Shown: positions 1-6,246, numbered from the stretch's first letter. The stretch: DNA of 8,128 nucleotides from Lachnospiraceae bacterium (GCA_900771955.1 CAAGPW010000169.1:1-8128); one strand, 5' to 3'. Notes: generated by a model not told the origin, from the sequence alone. Made by a program: numbers and translations.

Positions 1-103
1 CCGAGCCTGCCACGCAAAGGAGCGTTCCTACTGTGAGCAGGCGATGTGACCGTGCAGCTGTTTTCAGTGCATAAAACACGCCTTCTTTATTTTGCTTCTT
101 CAT
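1..103 (-). CDS. Second ABC exporter subunit, N-terminal fragment (runs off left edge)
   Basis: Only the first 34 residues are in the window, starting MKKQNKEGVFYALKTAARS and continuing into a hydrophobic stretch (LLTVGTLLCVAG) that looks like the first transmembrane helix of an ABC exporter half. The ATG at 101-103 is preceded by a strong AGGAGGGG ribosome binding site at about 109-117. The gene overlaps the end of the preceding ABC subunit by 17 nt (87-103), which suggests translational coupling and a heterodimeric exporter. By family logic this subunit should carry the catalytically competent ATPase site, because its neighbour has Asp where the catalytic Glu normally sits. The ATPase domain itself is outside the window, so the identity rests on context and the short N-terminus. 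Confidence 0.7.
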   Translation of the reverse strand, partial: MKKQNKEGVFYALKTAARSHRLLTVGTLLCVAGS

Positions 104-653
104 GCCCTTCCCCTCCTGTCTGGCTTTCATAAAGCCGGCGATAAGCCGGAACGGATGCCATCAGCGCCGCATGCGTGCCTGCAACCGTTTTCCCATCTTT
201 CATAAAAATCACCTTCTGCATTTGCGGAAAATGGTACAATCTATGGGAAATCAGGAATACGACTTTGTCTTTTGCATACTCCCGAAGATCGGCAAATACC
301 ACATCTTCCGTATTTCGATCCAGTGCAGAAAACGGATCGTCCAAAATCATCACCGGACGCGGATGCGCCAATGTTCTGGCCAGTGCCAACCGTTGGGCCT
401 GACCGCCGGAAAGACGTATACCGCTCGTACCGATTACGGTTTCAACCCCATTTTCCATGGACAGCACTTCTTCTTTCAGCGCCGTGGCAGCCAAAAACGG
501 GAGCGCATCCTGCTTGCTGCCGCATAGCACATTGTTCTGCACCGTATCGGCACTAAGCTCGGGATCGTGCCCCAAATACCCCACCGTCCCCGCAACTTCC
601 CGCGGAGAAAGCGAAGCCAATTCCCTCTTCCCAAAACGGATCGAGCCGCCGTA
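87..653 (-). pseudogene. Detached ATP-binding (NBD) half of the first ABC exporter subunit, after an in-frame TAA
   Basis: This is the in-frame continuation of the membrane part at 654-1835, cut off by a TAA at 654-656. It holds the rest of the nucleotide-binding domain. The ABC signature LSGGQAQRLALARTL comes first, then Walker B VMILDDPFSALD, and the switch-region histidine lies in FLISHRLYHF. The Q-loop glutamine position reads His (YLGHDPEL), and the catalytic Glu after Walker B is Asp, which is typical of the degenerate ATP site of heterodimeric exporters. The only plausible internal restart is a TTG at 618-620. A GAGG lies just 3 nt before it, too close for a good ribosome binding site. 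A product starting there would lack Walker A and could not bind ATP normally. Apart from the stop the frame is clean, so the lesion is recent, a sequencing or assembly error, or an in-frame polymorphism. Confidence 0.75.
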
Positions 654-1835
654 TTATGGTTCTTCGCAGAGAAACACCCGCCCGAATGTGGATTTTCCGC
701 AGGCAACGGGGCCCGTAACGCCAATGATGTCGCCGGGATGCGCCGTCAGCGAAAGCCCGGAAAAAACCGGTTCTTCTCCGTATGCAAAGGAAAGACCCTC
801 AATCGTTACATCAGCGGGCTGCGGTATTCTAAGAGCTTCAAGCGGTTCCGGGGACCGCATCAGCGGTTTGATCCTTTTCCATGAAATCTCTGCCTTCTGT
901 ACAGAATTAAACAGCTTTGCAACCTTGGAGGAACGAACCGTCAGCTTTGTAAAACAGGAAATAAAGGTGGTGAATGCTGCGATATCCCAAGCCGCCCATC
1001 CGGTTCCGAGCACATTTTTTGCGCCGAACCACAGAATGAATAACACACCGGCACCGGATGCCGCCAGATACAGGGGCGGAAGCGCCGATTGCCAAACATT
1101 GCTTCGCACGGCACATTTTTCATACTCCGTCAGGGCTTCTTCATAGCGCTCTGCTCTGGCGCCCTCGCAGCCGTATATGCGATAGGTAACGGCATTTCCC
1201 GCGCGGTCAAGGGTAGCGCCGCTCAACGCTCCCGCAGCTTTTTTATACGCTGCACCCGCACGCTGTACCGGTCTTTTCATTCGTGCTGCACAGAAATATG
1301 AAATCGGGGTAAAAAGCAGGCTGAGCAGCGCCAGACGCCAATCGTATACAAAAAGCATCACAACATAGCCGACCAGCACCACGCCGGTATCGAAAACCTC
1401 GGTGGTAAATTTCCGCATTCCCTCTACACAGTCATCCACGTCGGAAATGGTTTTTGTCATCAGTTCACCGACGCCCTGTTTTTCCAGTGAAGACCGGTTT
1501 GCACGCACCAAATTGGCATATAGGATCCCCTTCATTCGGCGGTTGATGTTATTGGCAAAGCGCCTTACATAAAAGCGTTTGACAAACCGTGCTGCCTGTA
1601 CGATCAGGGTAACGGCAAGATAGGCAACTACAAGCGCCGTCATGGCGCCTGCGGCTTTATTCTTGCCGAGAATATCGGCAAGACACTGCGCAAGCCGCCC
1701 CTCAAACCACGTGGTGGCAAGCTGTCCTACATTGTAAAGCAGGCCGGAAACGGTAACAAAAGATAGAGACAGCCATTCCGCACGAAAATAGGACAGGATC
1801 CTGTCCGGACAGAAGGTTCTTTTACTCCCGCTCAT
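654..1835 (-). CDS. ABC exporter subunit, membrane domain plus Walker A, truncated by an internal TAA
   Basis: The 393 residues form the type IV (ABCB-like) exporter fold: an N-terminal cytoplasmic stretch, about six hydrophobic membrane segments over residues 20-310, and the first part of the ATPase domain. That part includes the A-loop tyrosine in LSFAYGEE and Walker A GPVACGKST near residue 376. Translation then stops at TAA (654-656) after FLCEEP. The same frame continues with YGGSIRFGKREL and the rest of the ATPase domain down to position 87. The full reading would be about 582 residues, a normal size for an ABC exporter half. Read singly, the likely ancestral codon is a one-base neighbour such as CAA or TAC. 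The ATG overlaps the stop of the marR-type gene (TAATG, 1 nt). Such MarR-ABC-ABC operons usually export drugs or other toxic compounds; the substrate here is unknown. As written, this subunit would be non-functional. Confidence 0.8.
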   Translation of the reverse strand: MSGSKRTFCPDRILSYFRAEWLSLSFVTVSGLLYNVGQLATTWFEGRLAQCLADILGKNKAAGAMTALVVAYLAVTLIVQAARFVKRFYVRRFANNINRRMKGILYANLVRANRSSLEKQGVGELMTKTISDVDDCVEGMRKFTTEVFDTGVVLVGYVVMLFVYDWRLALLSLLFTPISYFCAARMKRPVQRAGAAYKKAAGALSGATLDRAGNAVTYRIYGCEGARAERYEEALTEYEKCAVRSNVWQSALPPLYLAASGAGVLFILWFGAKNVLGTGWAAWDIAAFTTFISCFTKLTVRSSKVAKLFNSVQKAEISWKRIKPLMRSPEPLEALRIPQPADVTIEGLSFAYGEEPVFSGLSLTAHPGDIIGVTGPVACGKSTFGRVFLCEEP

Positions 1836-2299
1836 TATTTCTTATCCTTTTCGGTTTTCATAAAATGCGGAAATCCACCACGGCTCTCGACTTTGGACAT
1901 AACATACAGCTTATTCAGCAATGCCGCAAAGGTTTTTGCTTCGTCTTCTGTCAAACAGGAAGTCAGGTATTCGTAAAAGGATGCTTCGATTTCCGCTTTG
2001 GAAGATTTCATCTCCTCCGCCTTTTCAGTAGGGAACAGCAATTGACTGCGGCGGTCATTGGGATCCTCTCTGCGCAAAAGGAATCCCTTCGCTTCCAGAT
2101 TTCTGGTTCTTCGGGCAATGGCTGCCTTATCCGTGTGCAGAATTTCCGCAAGCTTTGCCTGTGTGCAGCCGGGATTGTGCCGCAGCGCATGAATCAGATC
2201 AATCTCTGCCGTACCAACGCCTTCTTCCCGCAAAGAGAAAAATACAAGCTTTTCCGTTTCTCTGGCAATTTTTGTAATTTTCCGTTCGGTAATGTCCAT
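1835..2299 (-). CDS. MarR family transcriptional regulator
   Basis: The 154-residue protein has the length and layout of MarR repressors: an N-terminal helix, a winged helix-turn-helix at about residues 30-105, and a C-terminal dimerisation helix. The recognition region is CTQAKLAEILHTDKAAIARRTRNLEAKGFL, given here only as a pointer to residues 45-73, and the wing reads DPNDRRSQLLFPT, the conserved D-x-x-D-R-R motif. The ATG at 2297-2299 has only a weak purine-rich site (GAAGAAA) upstream. The stop codon overlaps the next gene's start by one base, so regulator and exporter are one operon. The promoter at 2350-2376 and the palindrome at 2335-2348 suggest autorepression relieved by a ligand, as in MarR and similar proteins. 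The ligand cannot be inferred. Confidence 0.9.
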   Translation of the reverse strand: MDITERKITKIARETEKLVFFSLREEGVGTAEIDLIHALRHNPGCTQAKLAEILHTDKAAIARRTRNLEAKGFLLRREDPNDRRSQLLFPTEKAEEMKSSKAEIEASFYEYLTSCLTEDEAKTFAALLNKLYVMSKVESRGGFPHFMKTEKDKK

Positions 2300-2319
2300 T
2301 TTTCTTCAGCGCCTCACTT

Positions 2320-2348
2320 CGTTGTATATGCATCGTTGTATGTACAAC
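2320..2348. promoter_or_regulatory. Probable operator of the MarR operon: palindrome plus a direct half-repeat
   Basis: A perfect 6-bp inverted repeat, GTTGTA-TG-TACAAC (2335-2348), sits just downstream of the -10 box over the expected transcription start. The left part CGTTGTAT (2334-2341) is repeated 14 bp away at 2320-2327, giving a second half-site on the same face range. This placement fits a repressor that blocks promoter clearance, most simply MarR itself. The binding protein is inferred, not shown. Related half-sites also occur at the PadR promoter. Confidence 0.6.
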
Positions 2349-2349
2349 C

Positions 2350-2376
2350 ATTATAGTCAAAAAAACTTCCTGTCAA
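2350..2376 (-). promoter_or_regulatory. Sigma-A promoter of the marR-ABC operon
   Basis: Read on the minus strand, a perfect -35 box TTGACA (2371-2376) and a perfect -10 box TATAAT (2350-2355) are separated by 15 nt. Both hexamers are consensus, but the spacer is 2 nt shorter than optimal, which may lower basal activity. The transcript would start near 2343, inside the palindrome described separately, about 45 nt before the MarR start codon. Confidence 0.75.
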
Positions 2377-2487
2377 GCGAACACTTCCTGAGTCTGAAAA
2401 CTTCAGAAATGACATCGGCAGTAATCGAATAAGCGACTTATGCTTGCTTCATTTGCATTACCGGAGCACTGTACAGGCGCATTTGGT

Positions 2488-3816
2488 TCAGCTGCTCTTT
2501 CGTCCATCGCCTTGCATGGGAAATTGAACGATATGATAGAATTTCTTTTTTTCCGGATCAAAGCGCATTGTAGCAACGCCGTGATACCGGTCTACTATGC
2601 GCTGAATGCTCTTTAGCCCCACGCCATGAATTCCGGGGGTATGCTTCCTTGTTTGAAATAGACCTTCATGATTCGGCGCCGGTGGTGCATCACAGGAATT
2701 AACCGTCGATACAATTACAACCTGCTGATCTTCGTTTTTCTTCACAGACAATTCAATCATCCGCTCGCCGGAACATTCTGCCGCCTCAAATGCATTCGTC
2801 AGCAGATTCCCATAGAAAGTCGTGATACTCGGTCCATCCATAAACCCCAGGCAATTATCTCTGACATCACATTGGAAAGAGATCCCCTGCGCATCACATT
2901 TCTCCCGAAATTGCTGCAGCATAAAATTCAATATGGGATCCGGGCACAATTTAACCTGTTGATCGGGCAGCACGTCCTCCACAAGCTTTGTGATATATTC
3001 AGATATCTCCGGTGTGTCAAGCTCCCTGGCCATGCCATGGATGGTATTCAAATGATTTTTGATATCGTGGATCAGAATACGTTGATTTTCCGATTGCTTC
3101 TGCAGATCCCGAAAGTGCGCAGCGTCCGCCTCTTCTCTTTGAATGCTCAAAGTTAAAGCCAGATGCTCTGCATGGATCCGCTGCAAATGATTGTATATGA
3201 CCATAAAGATCAGATTAACGATCAGGAGGGTCAAAACAATGAGTATCATCAGGATTTCTATCGGCTTTGTCATCTCTGTACGAATCCCGACATATACCAC
3301 CACTGCCGAAACGACCACCGAGAGGATCGGCAATATGCAAAGCAGTCCCATAAGTGCCGGTTCTTCCTGCTTCTGTCTATAAGCGGCCAAAGATTTGGCG
3401 GCAATGACCGTTAACGAAAAGTAAAGCATTTTGCTGATCACCGCCATCACGATCATAACGGCCAGATTATAAGCATATGCACCGAAACGAAAGCCAAACA
3501 GGCTGATGACCCAGGCAGCAATAATTTCCGTGAGCGCCATTATGGAAGTCAAAAAAGCCGAATGCAATACGGCAGATTTTAATTTGCATTCGTAATTTCT
3601 CCACAGCAAAAGCAGATTGGAAAGGAAAAATGCTGTGCCGTTCAGAATAACGCTGTCTAACCAGGTGATGCAAAATAAAAGAATATATGCAGCTGCAAAA
3701 GTGAGGCCGATCTTAAAGCCCGAGGATCTCCGGCAATACAGTGCATCCATATACAGCCATGCAATAATGGCTTCTGCAATATACAGCACGCCATAGCAAA
3801 TATACTCCGCCATCAT
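2488..3816 (-). CDS. AgrC-like sensor histidine kinase (GHKL ATPase domain)
   Basis: This 442-residue membrane kinase would sense an extracellular signal, often a peptide in this family, and phosphorylate a LytTR response regulator. About six hydrophobic segments span residues 1-210. A linker helix leads to the phosphorylation motif ILIHDIKNHLNTIHGMA, with the acceptor His near residue 250. The ATPase domain has the N-box GNLLTNAFEAAE (Asn near 341) and the G-box GIHGVGLKSIQRIV (about 395-408). These are the hallmarks of the AgrC/ComD group. The start chosen is ATG at 3814-3816: it forms an ATGA overlap with the preceding ORF's stop and has GGAGAG (3823-3828) 6 nt upstream. A GTG at 3835-3837 is a longer, less likely start. 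The kinase looks intact, but its expected partner upstream is a receiver-less chimera. Confidence 0.9.
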   Translation of the reverse strand: MMAEYICYGVLYIAEAIIAWLYMDALYCRRSSGFKIGLTFAAAYILLFCITWLDSVILNGTAFFLSNLLLLWRNYECKLKSAVLHSAFLTSIMALTEIIAAWVISLFGFRFGAYAYNLAVMIVMAVISKMLYFSLTVIAAKSLAAYRQKQEEPALMGLLCILPILSVVVSAVVVYVGIRTEMTKPIEILMILIVLTLLIVNLIFMVIYNHLQRIHAEHLALTLSIQREEADAAHFRDLQKQSENQRILIHDIKNHLNTIHGMARELDTPEISEYITKLVEDVLPDQQVKLCPDPILNFMLQQFREKCDAQGISFQCDVRDNCLGFMDGPSITTFYGNLLTNAFEAAECSGERMIELSVKKNEDQQVVIVSTVNSCDAPPAPNHEGLFQTRKHTPGIHGVGLKSIQRIVDRYHGVATMRFDPEKKKFYHIVQFPMQGDGRKSS

Positions 3817-4223
3817 TTCACGCTCTCCATGTACCACAAATATGTATCCTTAAATGCCGTATACCTTCTTCTTGTCAAATATGCCGTCAATTCCTTATCC
3901 CGGTATTTGAGCAGGATCGTATCTTTACGAATAGAATTGACAAAACGCAGATTCACAATGCAGCTTCTGTGCGTCATATAAAAGCATGGCAAGGACAACG
4001 TCTGCCGCCAATGCTCCAGGTTCTGTGTGCTTTGCAGGATAACGGGCAGGTTCGTCAGACTGTCCACTATGCATTTAATGTTGGAAACGCCAAGCCCTGT
4101 GTCGATCAGAACGGCTCTTTCACACCCGCACAGCAGGTAGCAGTGCGTTTCCTCCCAATGTTTATATTCGCTGATCGCAAATGTGTGCGAGTCGATCTGC
4201 TCTACTGTGAACCAGTTATTCAT
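3813..4223 (-). CDS. Chimeric ORF: metallo-beta-lactamase-fold N-terminus fused to a LytTR DNA-binding C-terminus
   Basis: The 136-residue product has two unrelated parts. Residues 1 to about 61 (MNNWFTVEQIDSHTFAISE onward, with AVLIDTGLGVSNIK at 37-50) match the opening strands of MBL-fold hydrolases, ending before the expected HxHxDH metal motif. From about residue 62 onward the sequence (NLEHWRQTLSLPCFYMTHR, then SCIVNLRFVNSI and ELTAYLTRRRYTAFK) is the later part of a LytTR domain like that of AgrA-type regulators. The receiver domain and the first LytTR strands are missing. The junction lies near 4030-4045 and is in frame. The TGA stop overlaps the kinase ATG by 4 nt, as expected for a regulator-kinase pair. 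The ATG at 4221-4223 fits the MBL family start, but its GAGG lies directly against it; a TTG at 4248-4250 is an alternative. It is most likely the scar of a deletion; whether the product still binds DNA is unknown. Confidence 0.75.
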   Translation of the reverse strand: MNNWFTVEQIDSHTFAISEYKHWEETHCYLLCGCERAVLIDTGLGVSNIKCIVDSLTNLPVILQSTQNLEHWRQTLSLPCFYMTHRSCIVNLRFVNSIRKDTILLKYRDKELTAYLTRRRYTAFKDTYLWYMESVK

Positions 4224-4265
4224 CCTCAAATATTTCCCTACCAATGCCAACTTCCGTTTTCCACC

Positions 4266-4901
4266 TTAAAATAAACCAGATTTCAGGTGAAAAATGTTTT
4301 CCTGCAAAAGCCGCAGAAACCGCCCCGCATGGGCCCCATCCATCTGGGTGTGATGAAACTGAAATGAGAGTTTTAGCGTCGTTCTGAAAAAGCCTTTTCG
4401 ATATTTACCCCAAATAAGGAACGGATTATTAAAAATACCGCTGTTCATGCCGACTGCCCCGTCGATCTCGGTGTCTACGATGGCAGAGGTGCCAATGACC
4501 ATGCTCTCCGTCAGGTCATGGTTTTCGCAGCGCTCCGCCACCTGGCGCGTCAGGTGCAGATAGTCGGCATTGAATCGCTCGAGGCTGTCCGAGAATGGTA
4601 CATCGCAGGAACTAACCTCTCCGATCCGGTTTTTCACGATGGTATTGACCGCAATGCTGTCATATTGCAGCAGCTCATGCCCCACGGGGAGCAGATAAAA
4701 CTCCTTGATCTGGCTGGCCGCCTTGCCGATGCACCAGCAAAGCAGCATATTGAACTTATAGTCTCCCTTGCGGCTGAGCCGGATAAGCGCCGTCACATCC
4801 AGCGTCTTAAAGAAGGTCACCATGGGATTAGGTGCATGCATCCAAAGCTCAAATGCTTCTGCACGAGTTGTAGTCCTGGGATCGATAATGGTCGGTTTCA
4901 T
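4266..4901 (-). CDS. CatA-like O-acetyltransferase (chloramphenicol acetyltransferase family)
   Basis: The 211 residues match the CAT family in size (usually about 210-220) and in the C-terminal active-site motif FQFHHTQMDGAHAGRFL. There His184 aligns with the catalytic His and Asp188 with the structural Asp of HHxxxDG. The N-terminal pattern (TRAEAFELWMHAPNPMVTF) and KFNMLLCWCIGKA also fit. The family transfers acetyl from acetyl-CoA to a hydroxyl group, classically of chloramphenicol, as a cytoplasmic trimer. Many gut Clostridia carry divergent relatives whose substrate is unproven, so resistance should not be assumed. The ATG at 4899-4901 has GGAGAG at 4908-4913. Its stop lies 42 nt before the chimeric ORF, so it may be the first gene of an operon with the chimera and the kinase. 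No clear promoter was found just upstream. Confidence 0.85.
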   Translation of the reverse strand: MKPTIIDPRTTTRAEAFELWMHAPNPMVTFFKTLDVTALIRLSRKGDYKFNMLLCWCIGKAASQIKEFYLLPVGHELLQYDSIAVNTIVKNRIGEVSSCDVPFSDSLERFNADYLHLTRQVAERCENHDLTESMVIGTSAIVDTEIDGAVGMNSGIFNNPFLIWGKYRKGFFRTTLKLSFQFHHTQMDGAHAGRFLRLLQENIFHLKSGLF

Positions 4902-4992
4902 TCTGTACTCTCCGATTCAAAACATTTTTTCAATAGTTTCGGCTTTTTTGGCGGGAAATCCCTTCAGACGGCTCGCTCCTCCGGGAACTTTC

Positions 4993-5254
4993 TCACAGAC
5001 GAAAGTGCATATCCTTGTAAGAACCGGATATGCCGTCCGGAAAGCCTGTTGCACTGCCGATAAAGTGGAAGGTCAGGAACCATGCATTTCGTCCGTCACC
5101 GCACACGATCTCCCTGCGCACGTAGATATCCTTCCGGATCAATCCGGTTCCGGCACAAAGTAATGCCGGGTCACCTCTCCATACGGCCGAAGCGGCAGAT
5201 ATCCCGGAGTGCCTCACGCACCGGGGTTCGGCTTTTCTGCAAATTTTCTTCTTC
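4993..5254 (-). pseudogene. Degenerate coding remnant, possibly starting with a GntR-like helix-turn-helix piece
   Basis: Between the TetR gene end and the acetyltransferase gene, three minus-strand frames in succession carry protein-like segments. One frame (5171-5254) reads NLQKSRTPVREALRDI, and SRTPVREAL is the signature of the GntR family recognition helix. A second frame (about 5140-5203) reads YLPLRPYGEVTRHYFVPEP. A third, open to a stop at 4993-4995, reads IRKDIYVRREIVCGDGRN and then AWFLTFHFIGSATGF. This suggests one gene broken by frameshifts, or several fused scraps; the latter two segments were not recognised. No start codon with a ribosome binding site is present. A 14-bp palindrome, CCGGAT-CA-ATCCGG (5134-5147), lies inside it. 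The rest of the gap (4914-4992) shows nothing recognisable. Confidence 0.45.
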
Positions 5255-5888
5255 AGTTTCCGTTCGTTATAGTGTTTTTCCTGTAACCGGACTCGGCTTT
5301 TTCGATAAAGCGGTCAATGTGCGCCGCCAATAAGGCGGAAACAGATTTCTTATTTTCCGCACTGTCATAAACGCTGTAAAGAAGGTACATAGGCCCATAG
5401 AACTCCAGCGCCAGCTGCATGGCTACGTCATCGGAATCTGTCAGTTTGCGGAAGATCGCCGCCATGTACTCCAAAGGCCCGCCGGCAAGGTAATCATGAT
5501 AAAGCTGCGCAAGCTTTGGGTCTCGATACTGCTCCAATGTCAGCATTTTACGAAAATTTGAGGAAAACGGATCCTTTGTCCAATGGTCAAACTGTGCCAT
5601 ACTGTACGCACGGATCTTTTGGACCGGCGTGTGCATATAAGCTTCCGCAAAACCATCCGGCTCCGTTTCCGGCATTTCATATTCTTCGGCGCGCGCATAA
5701 TCCATGCGGTTCATTCTCTCCACGATCCGATCCAGAATTTCCTGCTTGCTGGTATAGTGCTTGTATAAGGTGGCTTTTGTGAACCCCAATCGCCCGGCAA
5801 TATCATTCATAGACGTCCCCAGGTAGCCATTCTGTGCAAACAATTCCAATGCCGTTTCCAGAATCCGTTCCTTTGTATCCCGAGCCAT
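5253..5888 (-). CDS. TetR family transcriptional regulator
   Basis: This 211-residue protein has the classic TetR N-terminus: RILETALELFAQNGYLGTS at about 8-26, then the helix-turn-helix MNDIAGRLGFTKATLYKHY (27-45), followed by TSKQEIL. The remaining part is a variable helical ligand-binding domain, so the inducer cannot be predicted. The ATG at 5886-5888 is preceded by a strong GGGGGAGGA ribosome binding site. The promoter and two operator dyads immediately upstream argue for autorepression. There is no adjacent efflux or enzyme gene clearly paired with it: both flanks are decayed sequence, so its natural target gene may have been lost or lie elsewhere. The last residues (NTITNGN) abut the remnant at 5254, so the C-terminus may not be the original one. 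Confidence 0.9.
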   Translation of the reverse strand: MARDTKERILETALELFAQNGYLGTSMNDIAGRLGFTKATLYKHYTSKQEILDRIVERMNRMDYARAEEYEMPETEPDGFAEAYMHTPVQKIRAYSMAQFDHWTKDPFSSNFRKMLTLEQYRDPKLAQLYHDYLAGGPLEYMAAIFRKLTDSDDVAMQLALEFYGPMYLLYSVYDSAENKKSVSALLAAHIDRFIEKAESGYRKNTITNGN

Positions 5889-5907
5889 AAATATCCTCCC
5901 CCTCGCA

Positions 5908-5949
5908 GTAACCGATTGGTAACATTTATTGTAGTTACCGATTGGTTAC
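5908..5949. promoter_or_regulatory. Two TetR-type operator dyads in the tetR promoter
   Basis: Site 1 (5908-5923) is GTAACCGATTGGTAAC and site 2 (5934-5949) is GTTACCGATTGGTTAC. Each is an imperfect dyad with ACC-GATT-GGT at its core, and their centres are 26 bp apart. Site 2 fills 16 of the 17 nt between -35 and -10, and site 1 covers the start-site region. This is the expected layout for tight autorepression by the TetR protein encoded next to it. Binding by that protein is inferred from position and symmetry. Confidence 0.85.
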
Positions 5950-5956
5950 TTGTCAA
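5928..5956 (-). promoter_or_regulatory. Sigma-A promoter of the TetR gene
   Basis: On the minus strand a consensus -35 box TTGACA (5951-5956) and a near-consensus -10 box TACAAT (5928-5933) are separated by exactly 17 nt. The start site would fall near 5921, about 33 nt before the ATG. The quality and spacing indicate a strong promoter that would need repression. Confidence 0.85.
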
Positions 5957-6240
5957 GTTCTTTTGGTATTTTCCGCAACATGGCACAGAAAAGTGTCTCC
6001 AAGATAGCTGTATCGATTCCAATACCTTGATGGCAGGCCTTTTTAGACTTGAGTAATTCCTGCTGAAAGACCTCCGCGCTGATGATCCCGCTGTCACATT
6101 GCCAGCCGGCAATCAGTCTGCCGCCGTCTTCTGCAGGCGTTCTCATTTAGTCTGGTGGTCTGACCCGCCGTGCGTCCTTTGCCAGTGCACACCGTGTCAA
6201 ACGTATGATTGCAGGCTGAACCTCCTTTCTTTTTTGGCAT
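5946..6240 (-). pseudogene. Unrecognised small minus-strand coding remnant upstream of the TetR gene
   Basis: A frame ending at a TAA at 5946-5948 reads MRTPAEDGGRLIAGWQCDS and on to ILETLFCAMLRKIPKELDK. Its composition is protein-like, but the family was not recognised. The ATG at 6144-6146 has no ribosome binding site and is directly preceded by an in-frame TAA (6147-6149). Beyond that stop the same frame reads PAIIRLTRCALAKDARRVR. A strong ribosome binding site sequence AAAGGAGGT (6220-6228, minus strand) lies at the head of this stretch with no ATG, GTG or TTG at the right distance. An alternative 48-codon frame (6094-6240) starts ATG at 6238-6240 and has no ribosome binding site before it. 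The most economical reading is a small gene that lost its start and acquired a stop. The 3' end runs into the TetR -35 box. Confidence 0.4.
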
Positions 6241-6246
6241 AGACTA

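Larger units (their letters stand above)
2300..2487. other. Intergenic region between the kinase gene end and the MarR promoter
   Basis: Besides the promoter and operator at 2320-2376, nothing coding was recognised. A small dyad TCTGAA-AAC-TTCAGA (2393-2407) and a weaker one, ATAAG-CGA-CTTAT (about 2429-2441), could form short hairpins. Neither is GC-rich or followed by a T-run on either strand, so no convincing terminator for the kinase operon is visible before the MarR promoter. Confidence 0.45.

Noticed and set aside
654..656. Programmed readthrough or recoded stop in the ABC gene
   Set aside because: TAA is the least leaky stop and is not used for selenocysteine or pyrrolysine; no downstream stem-loop of the kind that supports recoding was seen.
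457..1146. Long plus-strand open frame (229 codons) opposite the ABC exporter gene
   Set aside because: It is the complement of clear ABC membrane-domain coding sequence, has no recognisable domain and no ribosome binding site; an antisense shadow.
2393..2407. Hairpin TCTGAA-AAC-TTCAGA as a terminator of the kinase operon
   Set aside because: The stem is short and AT-rich and lacks a T-run on either strand.
4266..4901. Calling the acetyltransferase a proven chloramphenicol resistance gene
   Set aside because: The catalytic HHxxxDG motif is present, but divergent CatA-like proteins in gut Clostridia often have unknown substrates; sequence alone cannot decide.
5134..5147. Palindrome CCGGAT-CA-ATCCGG as an operator
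   Set aside because: No promoter boxes lie at the right distance and it sits inside a coding-like remnant; kept only as a note.
5807..6112. Minus-strand frame of 101 codons crossing the TetR start
   Set aside because: It runs through the TetR promoter, operators and the first TetR codons in another frame; no ribosome binding site or domain.
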